Assembly (NCBI RefSeq): GCF_020748185.1
Contig: NZ_JAHZMO010000021.1
Span: 1 to 54,108 of the forward strand
From: Terrisporobacter petrolearius
GTDB lineage: Bacteria > Bacillota > Clostridia > Peptostreptococcales > Peptostreptococcaceae
DNA: 54,108 nt
Reading direction: 5' to 3'
Positions 26,033 through 33,905 of the stretch are shown one piece after another. A model generated the notes under the pieces. That model had not been told where the DNA came from. It ran no database searches and worked only from the letters and a program-made list of their open reading frames with translations. Numbering within the stretch: the first letter of the stretch is position 1; every line of letters starts with the position of its first letter. A program made the position numbers and the translations under genes.

Positions 26033-27652
26033 TTATTCACATGTTTCAAATTGTAAAATCACCTTAAATAAATCACCATCTATATTTAAATCCATAGTTC
26101 CATTTTGCGTATTAACAATACTTTGAGTAATGGACAGACCAAGGCCTGAACCTTCAGTATTTCTAGAAGAATCGCCACGTCTGAACCTTTCTAAAAATTC
26201 ATCAGGGCTCAAATTTAATCTATAATTTGACATATTTTTAAATATTATTGATATAGTATTATTTTCAACAAATAAATCTATATAAACTCTACTATTAGGA
26301 GCAGAGTATTTTGTTATATTTGCAATTAGGTTCTCAAAAGCTCTGAAAGTTCGTTTACCATCAATCATAGCAAATATAGGCTTTTCTGGAGTTTCAACAA
26401 TAAAATCTAATCTACTTTCTTGAATTTTATCATCTAGTTCTACGACACTTTGTATTAAAAGTTCTTTAATATCAGTTTTTTCAATATTAAACTCCATTTC
26501 ACCGCTACTAAGTTTTGCAGCTTCAAAAATTTCTTCCACTAAAGTTTTAAGTCTCTTAGATTTTTTATCTAAAATAGATAAATAAGCTTTTTTCGTATCA
26601 TCATCTATATCTTCACTTTTTAACATATCCACATAATTTATTATGGATGTTAAAGGTGTTTTTAGATCATGAGATACATTTGCGATTAATTCTGTTTTCA
26701 TTTTTTCACTTTTTATGGCATTGTCTACTGCTTTTCCCAAACCTTCACTCATATTGTTTATATTATTAGCAAGGGTAGCGATTTGATCATTGCCTTTAAT
26801 ATTTAGCTTATAATCTAGAGATCCTTCTTTAATAGATTCTACTTCTTTTGAGATATAATCTACATAATCAAACTTTTCACAAGTTATTCTGAATAAATAG
26901 ATGCAAAGTACAAAAGTGACAAGATCTATAAATAATACCATCTTGTATGAGTATATAAAACCACCAGAGATAGGATTAAATATTATTATTAAAAATATAG
27001 TTTCTATTAGTAAGCCAAAACATAAAGAATAAGCTAATTTCCTATTTATTGTTTTTTTATAATTTTTGTTAATTAAAGCTTTTATAAATGGAGATAAGTA
27101 TGCTTTGTTAAGCAAATTGTTTTTATTATAAATAACATAATTGATTAAAAATAATAGCAATAACAAGCAAATAGCATCATAAATTACAAAGCTATCATAT
27201 ACATATATCTGTCTTTCTGTATTATTTGCACTTAAGAAGACAGATACAATAACAAATAAGAAAGGTACTTCTATAGTAAATTTTTCATACAAGAATGTAA
27301 TATATTTGCTAAAAAAAGTTTTCGTTTTAATATTTTTTTTATATGATTTAAAACTTATAAAAGTTGCAATTAATGAAATTATACAAATAGCTGATACTGC
27401 TAAAGCTACTATTCTATTGTCCATATAATAAATATCTGGTCCAAATAAAATAAATGTTCTAACACCCGTGGAATCGTACCAACCATAATTATTAATAATA
27501 CTTTTAAAAAGATAGAAATTATCTCTAAATATAAATAATACAGTGTTAAAAAATAGAGAAGCAAATAAAACCATTAATAAAAGAGAAGAAACCTTTATAT
27601 AAGAGTTTACAGAGCCAAAGTTTTTATTTAATTTTTTCAATTTTATATCCAA
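26033..27652 (-). CDS. membrane sensor histidine kinase, module copy 1
   Basis: This 539-aa kinase has about six membrane helices in the first ~265 residues and almost no extracellular domain. A HAMP-like linker (EVESIKEGSLDYKLNIKGNDQIATLANNINNM, split here for description) follows, then HisKA (NVSHDLKTPLTSIINYVDML) and an ATPase domain with NLIANITKY and GSGLGLSITQSIV. The compact membrane sensor is of the type that watches membrane or antimicrobial-peptide stress. The start is TTG at 27652, inside the end of the regulator gene. AAGGTGG lies 9 nt upstream, so it is translationally coupled. The paired regulator is the overlapping upstream gene. Confidence 0.9.
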   Translation of the reverse strand: MDIKLKKLNKNFGSVNSYIKVSSLLLMVLFASLFFNTVLFIFRDNFYLFKSIINNYGWYDSTGVRTFILFGPDIYYMDNRIVALAVSAICIISLIATFISFKSYKKNIKTKTFFSKYITFLYEKFTIEVPFLFVIVSVFLSANNTERQIYVYDSFVIYDAICLLLLLFLINYVIYNKNNLLNKAYLSPFIKALINKNYKKTINRKLAYSLCFGLLIETIFLIIIFNPISGGFIYSYKMVLFIDLVTFVLCIYLFRITCEKFDYVDYISKEVESIKEGSLDYKLNIKGNDQIATLANNINNMSEGLGKAVDNAIKSEKMKTELIANVSHDLKTPLTSIINYVDMLKSEDIDDDTKKAYLSILDKKSKRLKTLVEEIFEAAKLSSGEMEFNIEKTDIKELLIQSVVELDDKIQESRLDFIVETPEKPIFAMIDGKRTFRAFENLIANITKYSAPNSRVYIDLFVENNTISIIFKNMSNYRLNLSPDEFLERFRRGDSSRNTEGSGLGLSITQSIVNTQNGTMDLNIDGDLFKVILQFETCE

Positions 27653-28346
27653 TTCCCCACACCACCTTTAAATATTTTGGATTTTTTGAATCTATTTCGA
27701 TTTTTTGACGAATTCTTCTAATATGAACTGCTACAGTTTTTTCACAATTGTAAGCATCTTCTTCCCAAACTCTTTCATATAACTCATGGGAAGAAAATAC
27801 TCTTCCTTGGTTAGAAAGAAGTAGTTCCAAAATTTTATATTCAATAGGTGTAATCTTTACTTCATCACCATCTAGAGTTATAGATTTTGTTTCTTGGTTT
27901 AATTCTAACCCACCACTTCTTAAAATTATCATTTTATTTTCTATATTAGGAGATAAATTTATATTAGGTATATGGCCTAGATTTATATATCTTCTAAGAT
28001 GAGAACGAACTCTTGCAGTTAGTTCTAGTGGATTAAAAGGCTTAGTTATATAATCATCAGCCCCCATATTTAGTCCTAAAACTTTATCTATATCTTCTGA
28101 TTTTGCAGATAATAAAATGATTGGTATATTTTTATCTTCTCTTTTTTTCATAGTAGTCTTAAGACCATCCATATTTGGCATCATCACATCCATAATAATA
28201 AGTTTAACATCATTTTCTATAATCATTTTAAGAGCTTGTAACCCATCATATGCTTTTAAAATATTATATCCCTCAGGTTTTAGGTAAAACTCAATAGCAT
28301 CAACTATTTCTTTTTCGTCATCAACTACTAAAATATTTTTATTCAT
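27624..28346 (-). CDS. OmpR/PhoB-family response regulator, module copy 1
   Basis: This 240-aa regulator has a receiver domain (VDDEKEIVDAIEF, phospho-acceptor Asp in LIIMDVMMPNMDG, conserved K in YITKPFNPLE) and a C-terminal winged helix (ITPIEYKILELLLSNQGRVFSSHELYERVW, then VAVHIRRIRQKIE). It is of the PhoB/VanR type that binds tandem 11-bp repeats. Its 3' end overlaps the kinase gene by 29 nt. It is transcribed divergently from the PIG-L gene. The repeat array at 28462-28505 is a natural target. Confidence 0.93.
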   Translation of the reverse strand: MNKNILVVDDEKEIVDAIEFYLKPEGYNILKAYDGLQALKMIIENDVKLIIMDVMMPNMDGLKTTMKKREDKNIPIILLSAKSEDIDKVLGLNMGADDYITKPFNPLELTARVRSHLRRYINLGHIPNINLSPNIENKMIILRSGGLELNQETKSITLDGDEVKITPIEYKILELLLSNQGRVFSSHELYERVWEEDAYNCEKTVAVHIRRIRQKIEIDSKNPKYLKVVWGIGYKIEKIK

Positions 28347-28461
28347 AAATACCCTCCTTTATATAGCGTTCCTAGCAAAGTCAATTATATCAAAAGAAGA
28401 TATCAAAAACAGTTCTTAATTATTACAAATTTATAAAGATTTATGCATATCATTATGTAAT

Positions 28462-28516
28462 TGTAATATAATTGTTATTTCTGTGTAATTGTTTGGTAAT
28501 TTATGACATGTACAAT
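28462..28516 (+). promoter_or_regulatory. four 11-bp direct repeats and promoter of PIG-L copy 1
   Basis: Four contiguous 11-bp units start at 28462, 28473, 28484 and 28495, with first hexamers TGTAAT, TGTTAT, TGTAAT and GGTAAT. On the other strand they read ATTACA/ATAACA, close to the PhoP-type TTHACA box. The -10 is TACAAT (28511-28516), and the weak -35 region lies under the third repeat, as in PhoB-type activation. The same array with identical distances recurs before PIG-L copy 2. Confidence 0.75.
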
Positions 28517-28550
28517 GAGATTATCAGATGAGGGAGAAGGAGTGAATATT

Positions 28551-29333
28551 ATGGCTAAGAATACAATTAAATTTGCAATAAGTATAGTAGTATTATTGAT
28601 AATAACATTATTAATAACAGGATTTGAAAATGAAGAAAGTCATGGAAATGCAAAATTTAAGGATAATGTGGTGTTTTATTCTCAACATCAAGATGATGAA
28701 ACGCTTTGGGCGTCAGCTGCAATCATAGAAGCAATAAATGAAGTAGGAGCGGATCATGTTTATGTTGTACAAGTATCTTATGGAACAGGAATAAAAATAT
28801 TTGATAAAGAAAATATGTTTGATAATATGGATCAAATGGAAAGATATAAATATAGAGAAAGAGAGTTTCTTGCAGCTGTTAAGGAATTGGGAGTTAAAAG
28901 AGAAAACGTAGTTTTATTACCTAGATTAAATAATACAGGATCTACAAGTTTTGAGTTAATGGAACAAACTGCTTTAAAATTTGAACGTGAATTAAAAAGT
29001 GTAACTCATGTTGCTCATACTTATAAATTAGACTGGCATTTACAACATTTAAAAAATGGTGCAGTTATTCAATCTTTATACAATGCAGGAAATATAAAAG
29101 ATGTAAAATATTTTGTTAAGCCAGAGTATAAAGATGAAATTCCTAAAAGTGAAAGGATATTCTATAAGGCTATAAAAAAAGAAGACAAAGAAAAAATAAG
29201 AAAAGCTTGTGAACAATATAAGATGGTAGATAAAGATAAAAAAAGAGAAGGTATAGGATATAAGTCAGATAATAAATCATTCGAAAGGCTTATGGACAAT
29301 TATGATTCTATATTACACACACCTAGCGTTTAA
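28551..29333 (+). CDS. membrane-anchored PIG-L-type deacetylase, copy 1
   Basis: This 260-aa protein has an N-terminal membrane anchor (residues about 6-24) followed by a PIG-L/LmbE domain outside the membrane. The zinc-site motif HQDDE (residues 46-50) corresponds to the family's AHPDDE, and a downstream THVAHTYKLDWHLQH provides further metal or catalytic histidines. PIG-L enzymes remove N-acetyl groups from GlcNAc-containing lipids or small thiols. The substrate here is unknown, but the outside location suggests an envelope glycan. Start: ATG 28551 has GAAGGAG 8 nt upstream. A longer reading from 28503 overlaps the promoter and is rejected. Confidence 0.85.
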   Translation: MAKNTIKFAISIVVLLIITLLITGFENEESHGNAKFKDNVVFYSQHQDDETLWASAAIIEAINEVGADHVYVVQVSYGTGIKIFDKENMFDNMDQMERYKYREREFLAAVKELGVKRENVVLLPRLNNTGSTSFELMEQTALKFERELKSVTHVAHTYKLDWHLQHLKNGAVIQSLYNAGNIKDVKYFVKPEYKDEIPKSERIFYKAIKKEDKEKIRKACEQYKMVDKDKKREGIGYKSDNKSFERLMDNYDSILHTPSV

Positions 29334-29367
29334 GAACATTTAGATTTTTATATATTTAAGGGATAAA

Positions 29368-29405
29368 AAGGGATGAATTTTATGTAAGTTCATCCCTTAA
29401 TTTTG
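29368..29405 (+). terminator. terminator after PIG-L copy 1
   Basis: AAGGGATGAA (29368-29377) pairs with TTCATCCCTT (29389-29398) around an 11-nt loop, followed by AATTTTG. It separates module copy 1 from the 3' end of the copy 2 kinase. Confidence 0.75.
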
Positions 29406-29465
29406 TTGACCTATTTTGTTATATTTACACAGTTTACTTTATATATTGAGTAATATAAAATTTTA

Positions 29466-31079
29466 TTAGCATGTTTCAAATTGTAGAATTACCTTAAATA
29501 AATCTCCATCTATGTCTAAATCCATAGTACAGTTTTGTGTATTTAAAATACTTTGAGTAATAGACAGACCAAGACCGGAACCTTCAGTATTTCTAGAAGA
29601 ATCGCCACGTCTGAATCTTTCTAAAAATTCATCTGGACTTAAATTTAATCTATAATTAGAAATGTTTTTGAAAACTATAGATATAGTATTATTTTCAACA
29701 AATAAATCTATATAGACTCTAGTATTAGGAGTAGAGTATTTTGTTATATTTGTAATTACATTATCAAAGGCTCTAAAAGTTCTTTTACCGTCTATCATAG
29801 TAAATACAGGTTTATCTGGTGTGTCCACAATAAAATCTAATCTACTTTTTTTAATTTTATCTTCTAACTCAACAATACTTTGTATTAAAAGTTCTTTAAT
29901 ATCGGTTTTTTCTATGTTGAATTCCATTTCACCGCTGCTAAGTTTTGCAGCTTCAAAAATTTCTTCAACTAAAATTTTAAGTCTCTTAGATTTTTTATCT
30001 AAAATAGATAAATAAGATTTCCTTGTATCATCTTCTAGAGTATCACTTTTTAGCATATCCACATAATTTATGATGGATGTTAAAGGTGTCTTTAAATCAT
30101 GAGATACATTTGTGATTAATTCTGTCTTCATTTTTTCACTTTTTATTGCGTTATCTACAGCCTTAGTAAGACCTTCATTCATATTATTAATATTTTCTGC
30201 TAGAAGAGCAATTTGATCATTTCCCTTAATTTGAAGTTTGCAGTCGATATCGCCGTTTTTTATAGACTCAACTTCCTTTGAAATGTATTCTATATAATCA
30301 AATTTTTTATAGATTAATTTAAATATAAAAATATACGATATTAAAGTTACAAAAATATAAAATATAAAAATAATCATAAAATTATAGTTAAAGGTTGCAA
30401 GCAAAACAAATAATAATATGCATTGAAGTATTAATTCAAAGCATAAAGCATAGGCAAGTTTTTTGTTTAGTGATTTTCTATTATGTTTATTTATTAGGGT
30501 TTTTATAAAAGGTGATGTATATAATTTATTAAATAAATTTTCTTTATTATAAATAACATAATTTATTGCAAAATATATTAGGTATAAGGCAGCAACATCG
30601 TAGAATAGGAATTTATCGTACATATATAATTCCCTGTGCATTCCGTATCTAGCAATTTGAATAGATATAAAAACTAATAGTAAAACTAGCTCTAAGGGAA
30701 GTTTATTATTTAGATATTTTATAGAGCTATCAAAAAAAGTTGTAGTTTTGATATTTTTTTTATAAAAACGAAATGATATAAAAGTTAAAATAAAAGAAGC
30801 AATGCACACAGATGTATATGCCCAAAACATATATATACTATCATAGTAGTAGTCAGCGGATCCAAATAAAATAAATTGCCTTACAAAAGTATAAGGGAAC
30901 CAACTGTCATGGTGAATTGCACTTGCAAAATAGTCTGGAAAACTTGGATCTCTAGAAATAAATCCTACTGTTTCTACAAAAATAGATGCAGATAAAAACA
31001 TAAAGAATAAAGAAAATATTTTTACAGCGGTATTATCAGAGCCTAGATTTTTAGCGTATTTTTTCAATTTTATAGCCAA
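29466..31079 (-). CDS. membrane sensor histidine kinase, module copy 2
   Basis: This 537-aa paralogue of the copy 1 kinase has the same plan: about six membrane helices, linker, HisKA (NVSHDLKTPLTSIINYVDML) and an ATPase domain ending GSGLGLSITQSIL. From the linker onward the two are nearly the same sequence. The first ~230 residues differ strongly, including the second helix-loop (DPSFPDYFASAIHHDSW here). The likely meaning is a shared output with a changed signal input. It has the same TTG start inside the regulator gene. Confidence 0.9.
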   Translation of the reverse strand: MAIKLKKYAKNLGSDNTAVKIFSLFFMFLSASIFVETVGFISRDPSFPDYFASAIHHDSWFPYTFVRQFILFGSADYYYDSIYMFWAYTSVCIASFILTFISFRFYKKNIKTTTFFDSSIKYLNNKLPLELVLLLVFISIQIARYGMHRELYMYDKFLFYDVAALYLIYFAINYVIYNKENLFNKLYTSPFIKTLINKHNRKSLNKKLAYALCFELILQCILLFVLLATFNYNFMIIFIFYIFVTLISYIFIFKLIYKKFDYIEYISKEVESIKNGDIDCKLQIKGNDQIALLAENINNMNEGLTKAVDNAIKSEKMKTELITNVSHDLKTPLTSIINYVDMLKSDTLEDDTRKSYLSILDKKSKRLKILVEEIFEAAKLSSGEMEFNIEKTDIKELLIQSIVELEDKIKKSRLDFIVDTPDKPVFTMIDGKRTFRAFDNVITNITKYSTPNTRVYIDLFVENNTISIVFKNISNYRLNLSPDEFLERFRRGDSSRNTEGSGLGLSITQSILNTQNCTMDLDIDGDLFKVILQFETC

Positions 31080-31773
31080 TTCCCCACACCACCTTTAAAT
31101 ATTTTGGATTTTTTGAATCTATTTCAATTTTTTTGCGAATTCTTCTGATATGAACTGCTACAGTTTTTTCACAATTATAAGCCTCCTCTTCCCAAACTCT
31201 TTCATATAACTCATGAGATGAGAAGACTCTCCCCTGATTAGAAAGAAGTAGTTCTAAAATTTTATACTCAATAGGTGTAATCTTTACACTATCTCCATCT
31301 AAAGTTACAGCTTTTGTTTCTGGATTTAATTCTAATCCACCACTTTTTAAGATTATCATCTTATCTTCTACAGTAGAGGATAAGCTGGCATCAGACATAT
31401 TCCCCAAATTTATATATCTTCTGAGATGAGAACGAACCCTTGCAGTTAGCTCTAATGGATTAAAGGGCTTAGTTATATAATCATCAGCGCCCATATTTAG
31501 TCCTAAAATTTTATCCACATCTTCGGATTTTGCAGATAATAAAATAATTGGTATATTTTTATCCTCTCTTATTTTCATAGTAGTTTTAAGACCATCCATA
31601 TTTGGCATCATTACATCCATAATGATAAGCTTAATGTCATTTTCTATAATCATTTCAAGTGCTTGTAAGCCATCGTATGATTTTATAACATTATACCCCT
31701 CAGGTTTTAAGTAAAATTCAATAGCGTCGACTATTTCTTTTTCATCGTCGACTACTAAAATATTTTCATTCAT
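31051..31773 (-). CDS. OmpR/PhoB-family response regulator, module copy 2
   Basis: This is a 240-aa, very close paralogue of the copy 1 regulator. The receiver Asp (LIIMDVMMPNMDG), the Lys region (YITKPFNPLE) and the DNA-recognition helix region (CEKTVAVHIRRIRKKIE) are kept, differing there at one residue. DNA specificity is therefore probably the same and cross-regulation between the two modules is likely. Most substitutions fall in the linker between the domains. It overlaps its kinase by 29 nt and is divergent from PIG-L copy 2. Confidence 0.93.
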   Translation of the reverse strand: MNENILVVDDEKEIVDAIEFYLKPEGYNVIKSYDGLQALEMIIENDIKLIIMDVMMPNMDGLKTTMKIREDKNIPIILLSAKSEDVDKILGLNMGADDYITKPFNPLELTARVRSHLRRYINLGNMSDASLSSTVEDKMIILKSGGLELNPETKAVTLDGDSVKITPIEYKILELLLSNQGRVFSSHELYERVWEEEAYNCEKTVAVHIRRIRKKIEIDSKNPKYLKVVWGIGYKIEKIR

Positions 31774-31942
31774 AAATTACACTCCCTTATATAAGTTTCC
31801 AGTGGTCATATTGCCAACCTTTATTCTTTACAAAAATTTAGATAAAGACATTGCTAAAAATTGGAATAGCCAAACCAATTATACCAAAAGAAAGTATTAA
31901 ATGTTACAAATTTATAACGATTCCTACAAAATATTACACAAT

Positions 31943-31997
31943 TGTAATAAAATTGTTATTGTCATGTAATCATTTAGTAATTTGTTATATGTATAAT
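31943..31997 (+). promoter_or_regulatory. four 11-bp direct repeats and promoter of PIG-L copy 2
   Basis: Units start at 31943, 31954, 31965 and 31976, with hexamers TGTAAT, TGTTAT, TGTAAT and AGTAAT. TATAAT lies at 31992-31997. The last repeat begins exactly 16 bp before the -10, as in copy 1. Bases between the hexamers have drifted more than the hexamers themselves, which argues for selection on the box. Confidence 0.75.
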
Positions 31998-32029
31998 AAA
32001 TGTAGTACTTAAGGGAGAAGGAGATAAAT

Positions 32030-32815
32030 ATGATGATTAAAAATAAGATGAAGTTAGCAATAGGAATAATAGTATTGCTAATGTTGCCATTATTTATAAC
32101 AGGATTTGAAAATGAAGAAAGTTATGGAGATACAAAATTTAAAGATAATGTAGTTTTTTATGCTCAACATCAAGATGATGAAACACTTTGGGCATCAGCA
32201 GCAATTATAGAGGCTATAAATGAAGTAGGAGCGGATCATGTTTACGTGGTACAAGTATCTTATGGAACAGGAATAAAAATATTTGGCAAAGAAAAGATGT
32301 TTGATAAAATGAGTCAAATGGAAAAGTATGAATATAGAGAAAGGGAATTTCTTGCGGCAGTTAATGCATTAGGAGTAAAAAGAGAGAATGTGGTTTTATT
32401 ACCAAGAACAAATAAAACTGGAACTACAAGCTTTGAACAAATGGAACAAATTGCTTTGAAATTTGAAAAGGAATTGAAAAGTGTAACACACGTAGCCCAC
32501 ACTTATAAGTTAGACTGGCATTTGCAACATCTAAAAAATGGATCGGTTATTCAATCTTTATACAATGCAGGAAATATAAAAGATGTAAAATATTTTGTAA
32601 AGCCACAGTATAAAAATGATATTCCAGAGAGTGAAAGAATATTTTATAAAGCAGTGAAAAAAGAAGATAAAGAAAAAATAAGAAAAGCTTGTGAACAATA
32701 CAAGTTAGTAGACGAGAATGAAAAAAGAGAAGGTATAGGATATAAGTCAGATCATAAATCTTTTGAAAGACTTATGAGAAATTATGATTCTATATTACAT
32801 ACACCTAGCGTGTAA
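32030..32815 (+). CDS. membrane-anchored PIG-L-type deacetylase, copy 2
   Basis: This 261-aa paralogue of the copy 1 enzyme has the same N-terminal anchor, HQDDE motif and histidine-rich THVAHTYKLDWHLQH segment, and the C-terminus ends in the same ILHTPSV. AAGGAG is 6 nt before the first of two adjacent ATG codons (32030, 32033). Differences are scattered and mostly conservative, so both copies look functional. It is controlled by the second repeat array, and the substrate is unknown. Confidence 0.85.
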   Translation: MMIKNKMKLAIGIIVLLMLPLFITGFENEESYGDTKFKDNVVFYAQHQDDETLWASAAIIEAINEVGADHVYVVQVSYGTGIKIFGKEKMFDKMSQMEKYEYREREFLAAVNALGVKRENVVLLPRTNKTGTTSFEQMEQIALKFEKELKSVTHVAHTYKLDWHLQHLKNGSVIQSLYNAGNIKDVKYFVKPQYKNDIPESERIFYKAVKKEDKEKIRKACEQYKLVDENEKREGIGYKSDHKSFERLMRNYDSILHTPSV

Positions 32816-32850
32816 AAAGAAGTTGCTATAAATTTATATAGATACAAAGT

Positions 32851-32895
32851 AAAGTGTGTAAGTTGGCAAAGTTGTCAGTTTACACACTTTTGTTT
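32851..32895 (+). terminator. terminator after PIG-L copy 2
   Basis: AAAGTGTGTAA (32851-32861) pairs with TTACACACTTT (32880-32890) around an 18-nt loop, followed by TGTTT. It is a moderate terminator. Confidence 0.65.
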
Positions 32896-33061
32896 AGTAG
32901 GTATGATCCTAATATAATTTGCATAAATTGATCGAGATAAGTTAGTTTTCTTATGAAAAATTAAGTTGTAAATGATAATCTAATAATTTAATATTATTAA
33001 TATGAGGGCATAATACTTTATCTGAAACAAAAATATATAGTTATTATAAATTAATAAGGGG

Positions 33062-33298
33062 GAACGATTAAGTTCAACTAAAACTAAAATAGTTTTTATC
33101 AAATATAAAAACTATAAATTTGTAAACAGAGGTAAAGGTGCATATAAAGTGTCGGGTGTAGGGAATAAAGGAAACCCAGCAATAGGCACAGTTTTAGTAC
33201 AATATAGAACTTAAAATTATGACGGAGAATGGGTAAATAATGAAAGAATTATTTATGTCAAAATATACCCAAGTAGTAAAATAAAAATAAGTTTGTAA
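33062..33298 (+). pseudogene. small gene remnant with internal stop
   Basis: One frame carries a continuous protein-like sequence with features such as VNRGKGAYKVSGVGNKG and NPAIGTVLVQYRT. A TAA at 33212-33214 interrupts it, and it then continues in the same frame with NYDGEWVNNERIIYVKIYP to a stop at 33296-33298. There is no start codon, although AAGGGGG lies at 33056-33062. I do not recognise the family. It looks like the C-terminal ~75 residues of a decayed secreted or surface protein. Confidence 0.55.
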
Positions 33299-33320
33299 GA
33301 ATAAACATAGGGGTGATATT

Positions 33321-33761
33321 ATGAATAAAAAAATATATTTATTATTTACATCTTTGATAATCTCAACATTCTTAATTATAGGATGCAGTAAAAAGCAAGA
33401 ATCTACAAATTTCCAAAATGCATATTTCAAAATATCAAGTAGTTCAGAAAAAAATAATAGTCTGAATAAAAATAATTTAGAATCAATTATAGGAACTAAG
33501 GTAAGTGAATATAAAAAAGCAAAAAATAAAGAAGATTATAACGCATATATTTTTAAAATTGATGATGAAGAACTTAAAGTTTGCTTAAATGCTGATAATA
33601 AGTTAGGATTTATAGAATATAAAAAGTTAGGAGAAATAACCCTTGCTAATAACTTAGAAGAAAATTCAGCAGTTGGTGAATATGCTACAGGTTTTACTAG
33701 CAATATGAAGTTGGATTCTTTAGAAGAACAACAGAAAATTTTTGATGAAATAAATAAATAG
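33321..33761 (+). CDS. putative lipoprotein of unknown function
   Basis: This 146-aa protein has a lipoprotein signal peptide: basic MNKK, hydrophobic core, and lipobox LIIGC with the modified Cys at residue 22. The mature part is polar and lysine-rich, and no family is recognised. AGGGGTGATATT precedes the ATG. It stands alone between the remnant upstream and a terminator downstream. It should be anchored to the outer face of the membrane. Confidence 0.7.
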   Translation: MNKKIYLLFTSLIISTFLIIGCSKKQESTNFQNAYFKISSSSEKNNSLNKNNLESIIGTKVSEYKKAKNKEDYNAYIFKIDDEELKVCLNADNKLGFIEYKKLGEITLANNLEENSAVGEYATGFTSNMKLDSLEEQQKIFDEINK

Positions 33762-33784
33762 TATATATAAATTATAGATAATAT

Positions 33785-33840
33785 AAGGCTGTAGGTAGGT
33801 TTTGATAAACATAAACTTATCTGCAGTCTTTTATTTTTTT
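33785..33840 (+). terminator. terminator after the lipoprotein gene
   Basis: An 18-bp stem with a few G:U pairs (33785-33802 with 33813-33830) is followed by TTATTTTTTT. Confidence 0.75.
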
Positions 33841-33905
33841 GGTTAAAATATACTTCCAAAACAAATAATAAATATGAAGAGTTTATAATTAATAGGAGGT
33901 TTATA

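Larger units (their letters stand above)
26033..32815. repeat. tandem duplication of a kinase/regulator/PIG-L module
   Basis: Two copies of the same three-gene block stand head to tail: 26033-29333 and 29466-32815. Each has a kinase and response regulator on the minus strand and a divergent PIG-L gene on the plus strand, with matching overlaps (29 nt between regulator and kinase) and matching promoter repeats. The regulators, the kinase catalytic halves and the PIG-L proteins are close copies. The kinase membrane halves differ much more. Confidence 0.9.

Noticed and set aside
28462..28505. CRISPR-like array
   Set aside because: Four 11-bp units without spacers are a regulator box array, not a CRISPR. 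No cas genes or other spaced repeats were seen in the window.
28503..28550. Upstream ATG extension of PIG-L copy 1
   Set aside because: It would start inside the 11-bp repeat array and -10 region. ATG 28551 has a proper ribosome binding site and matches the start of copy 2.
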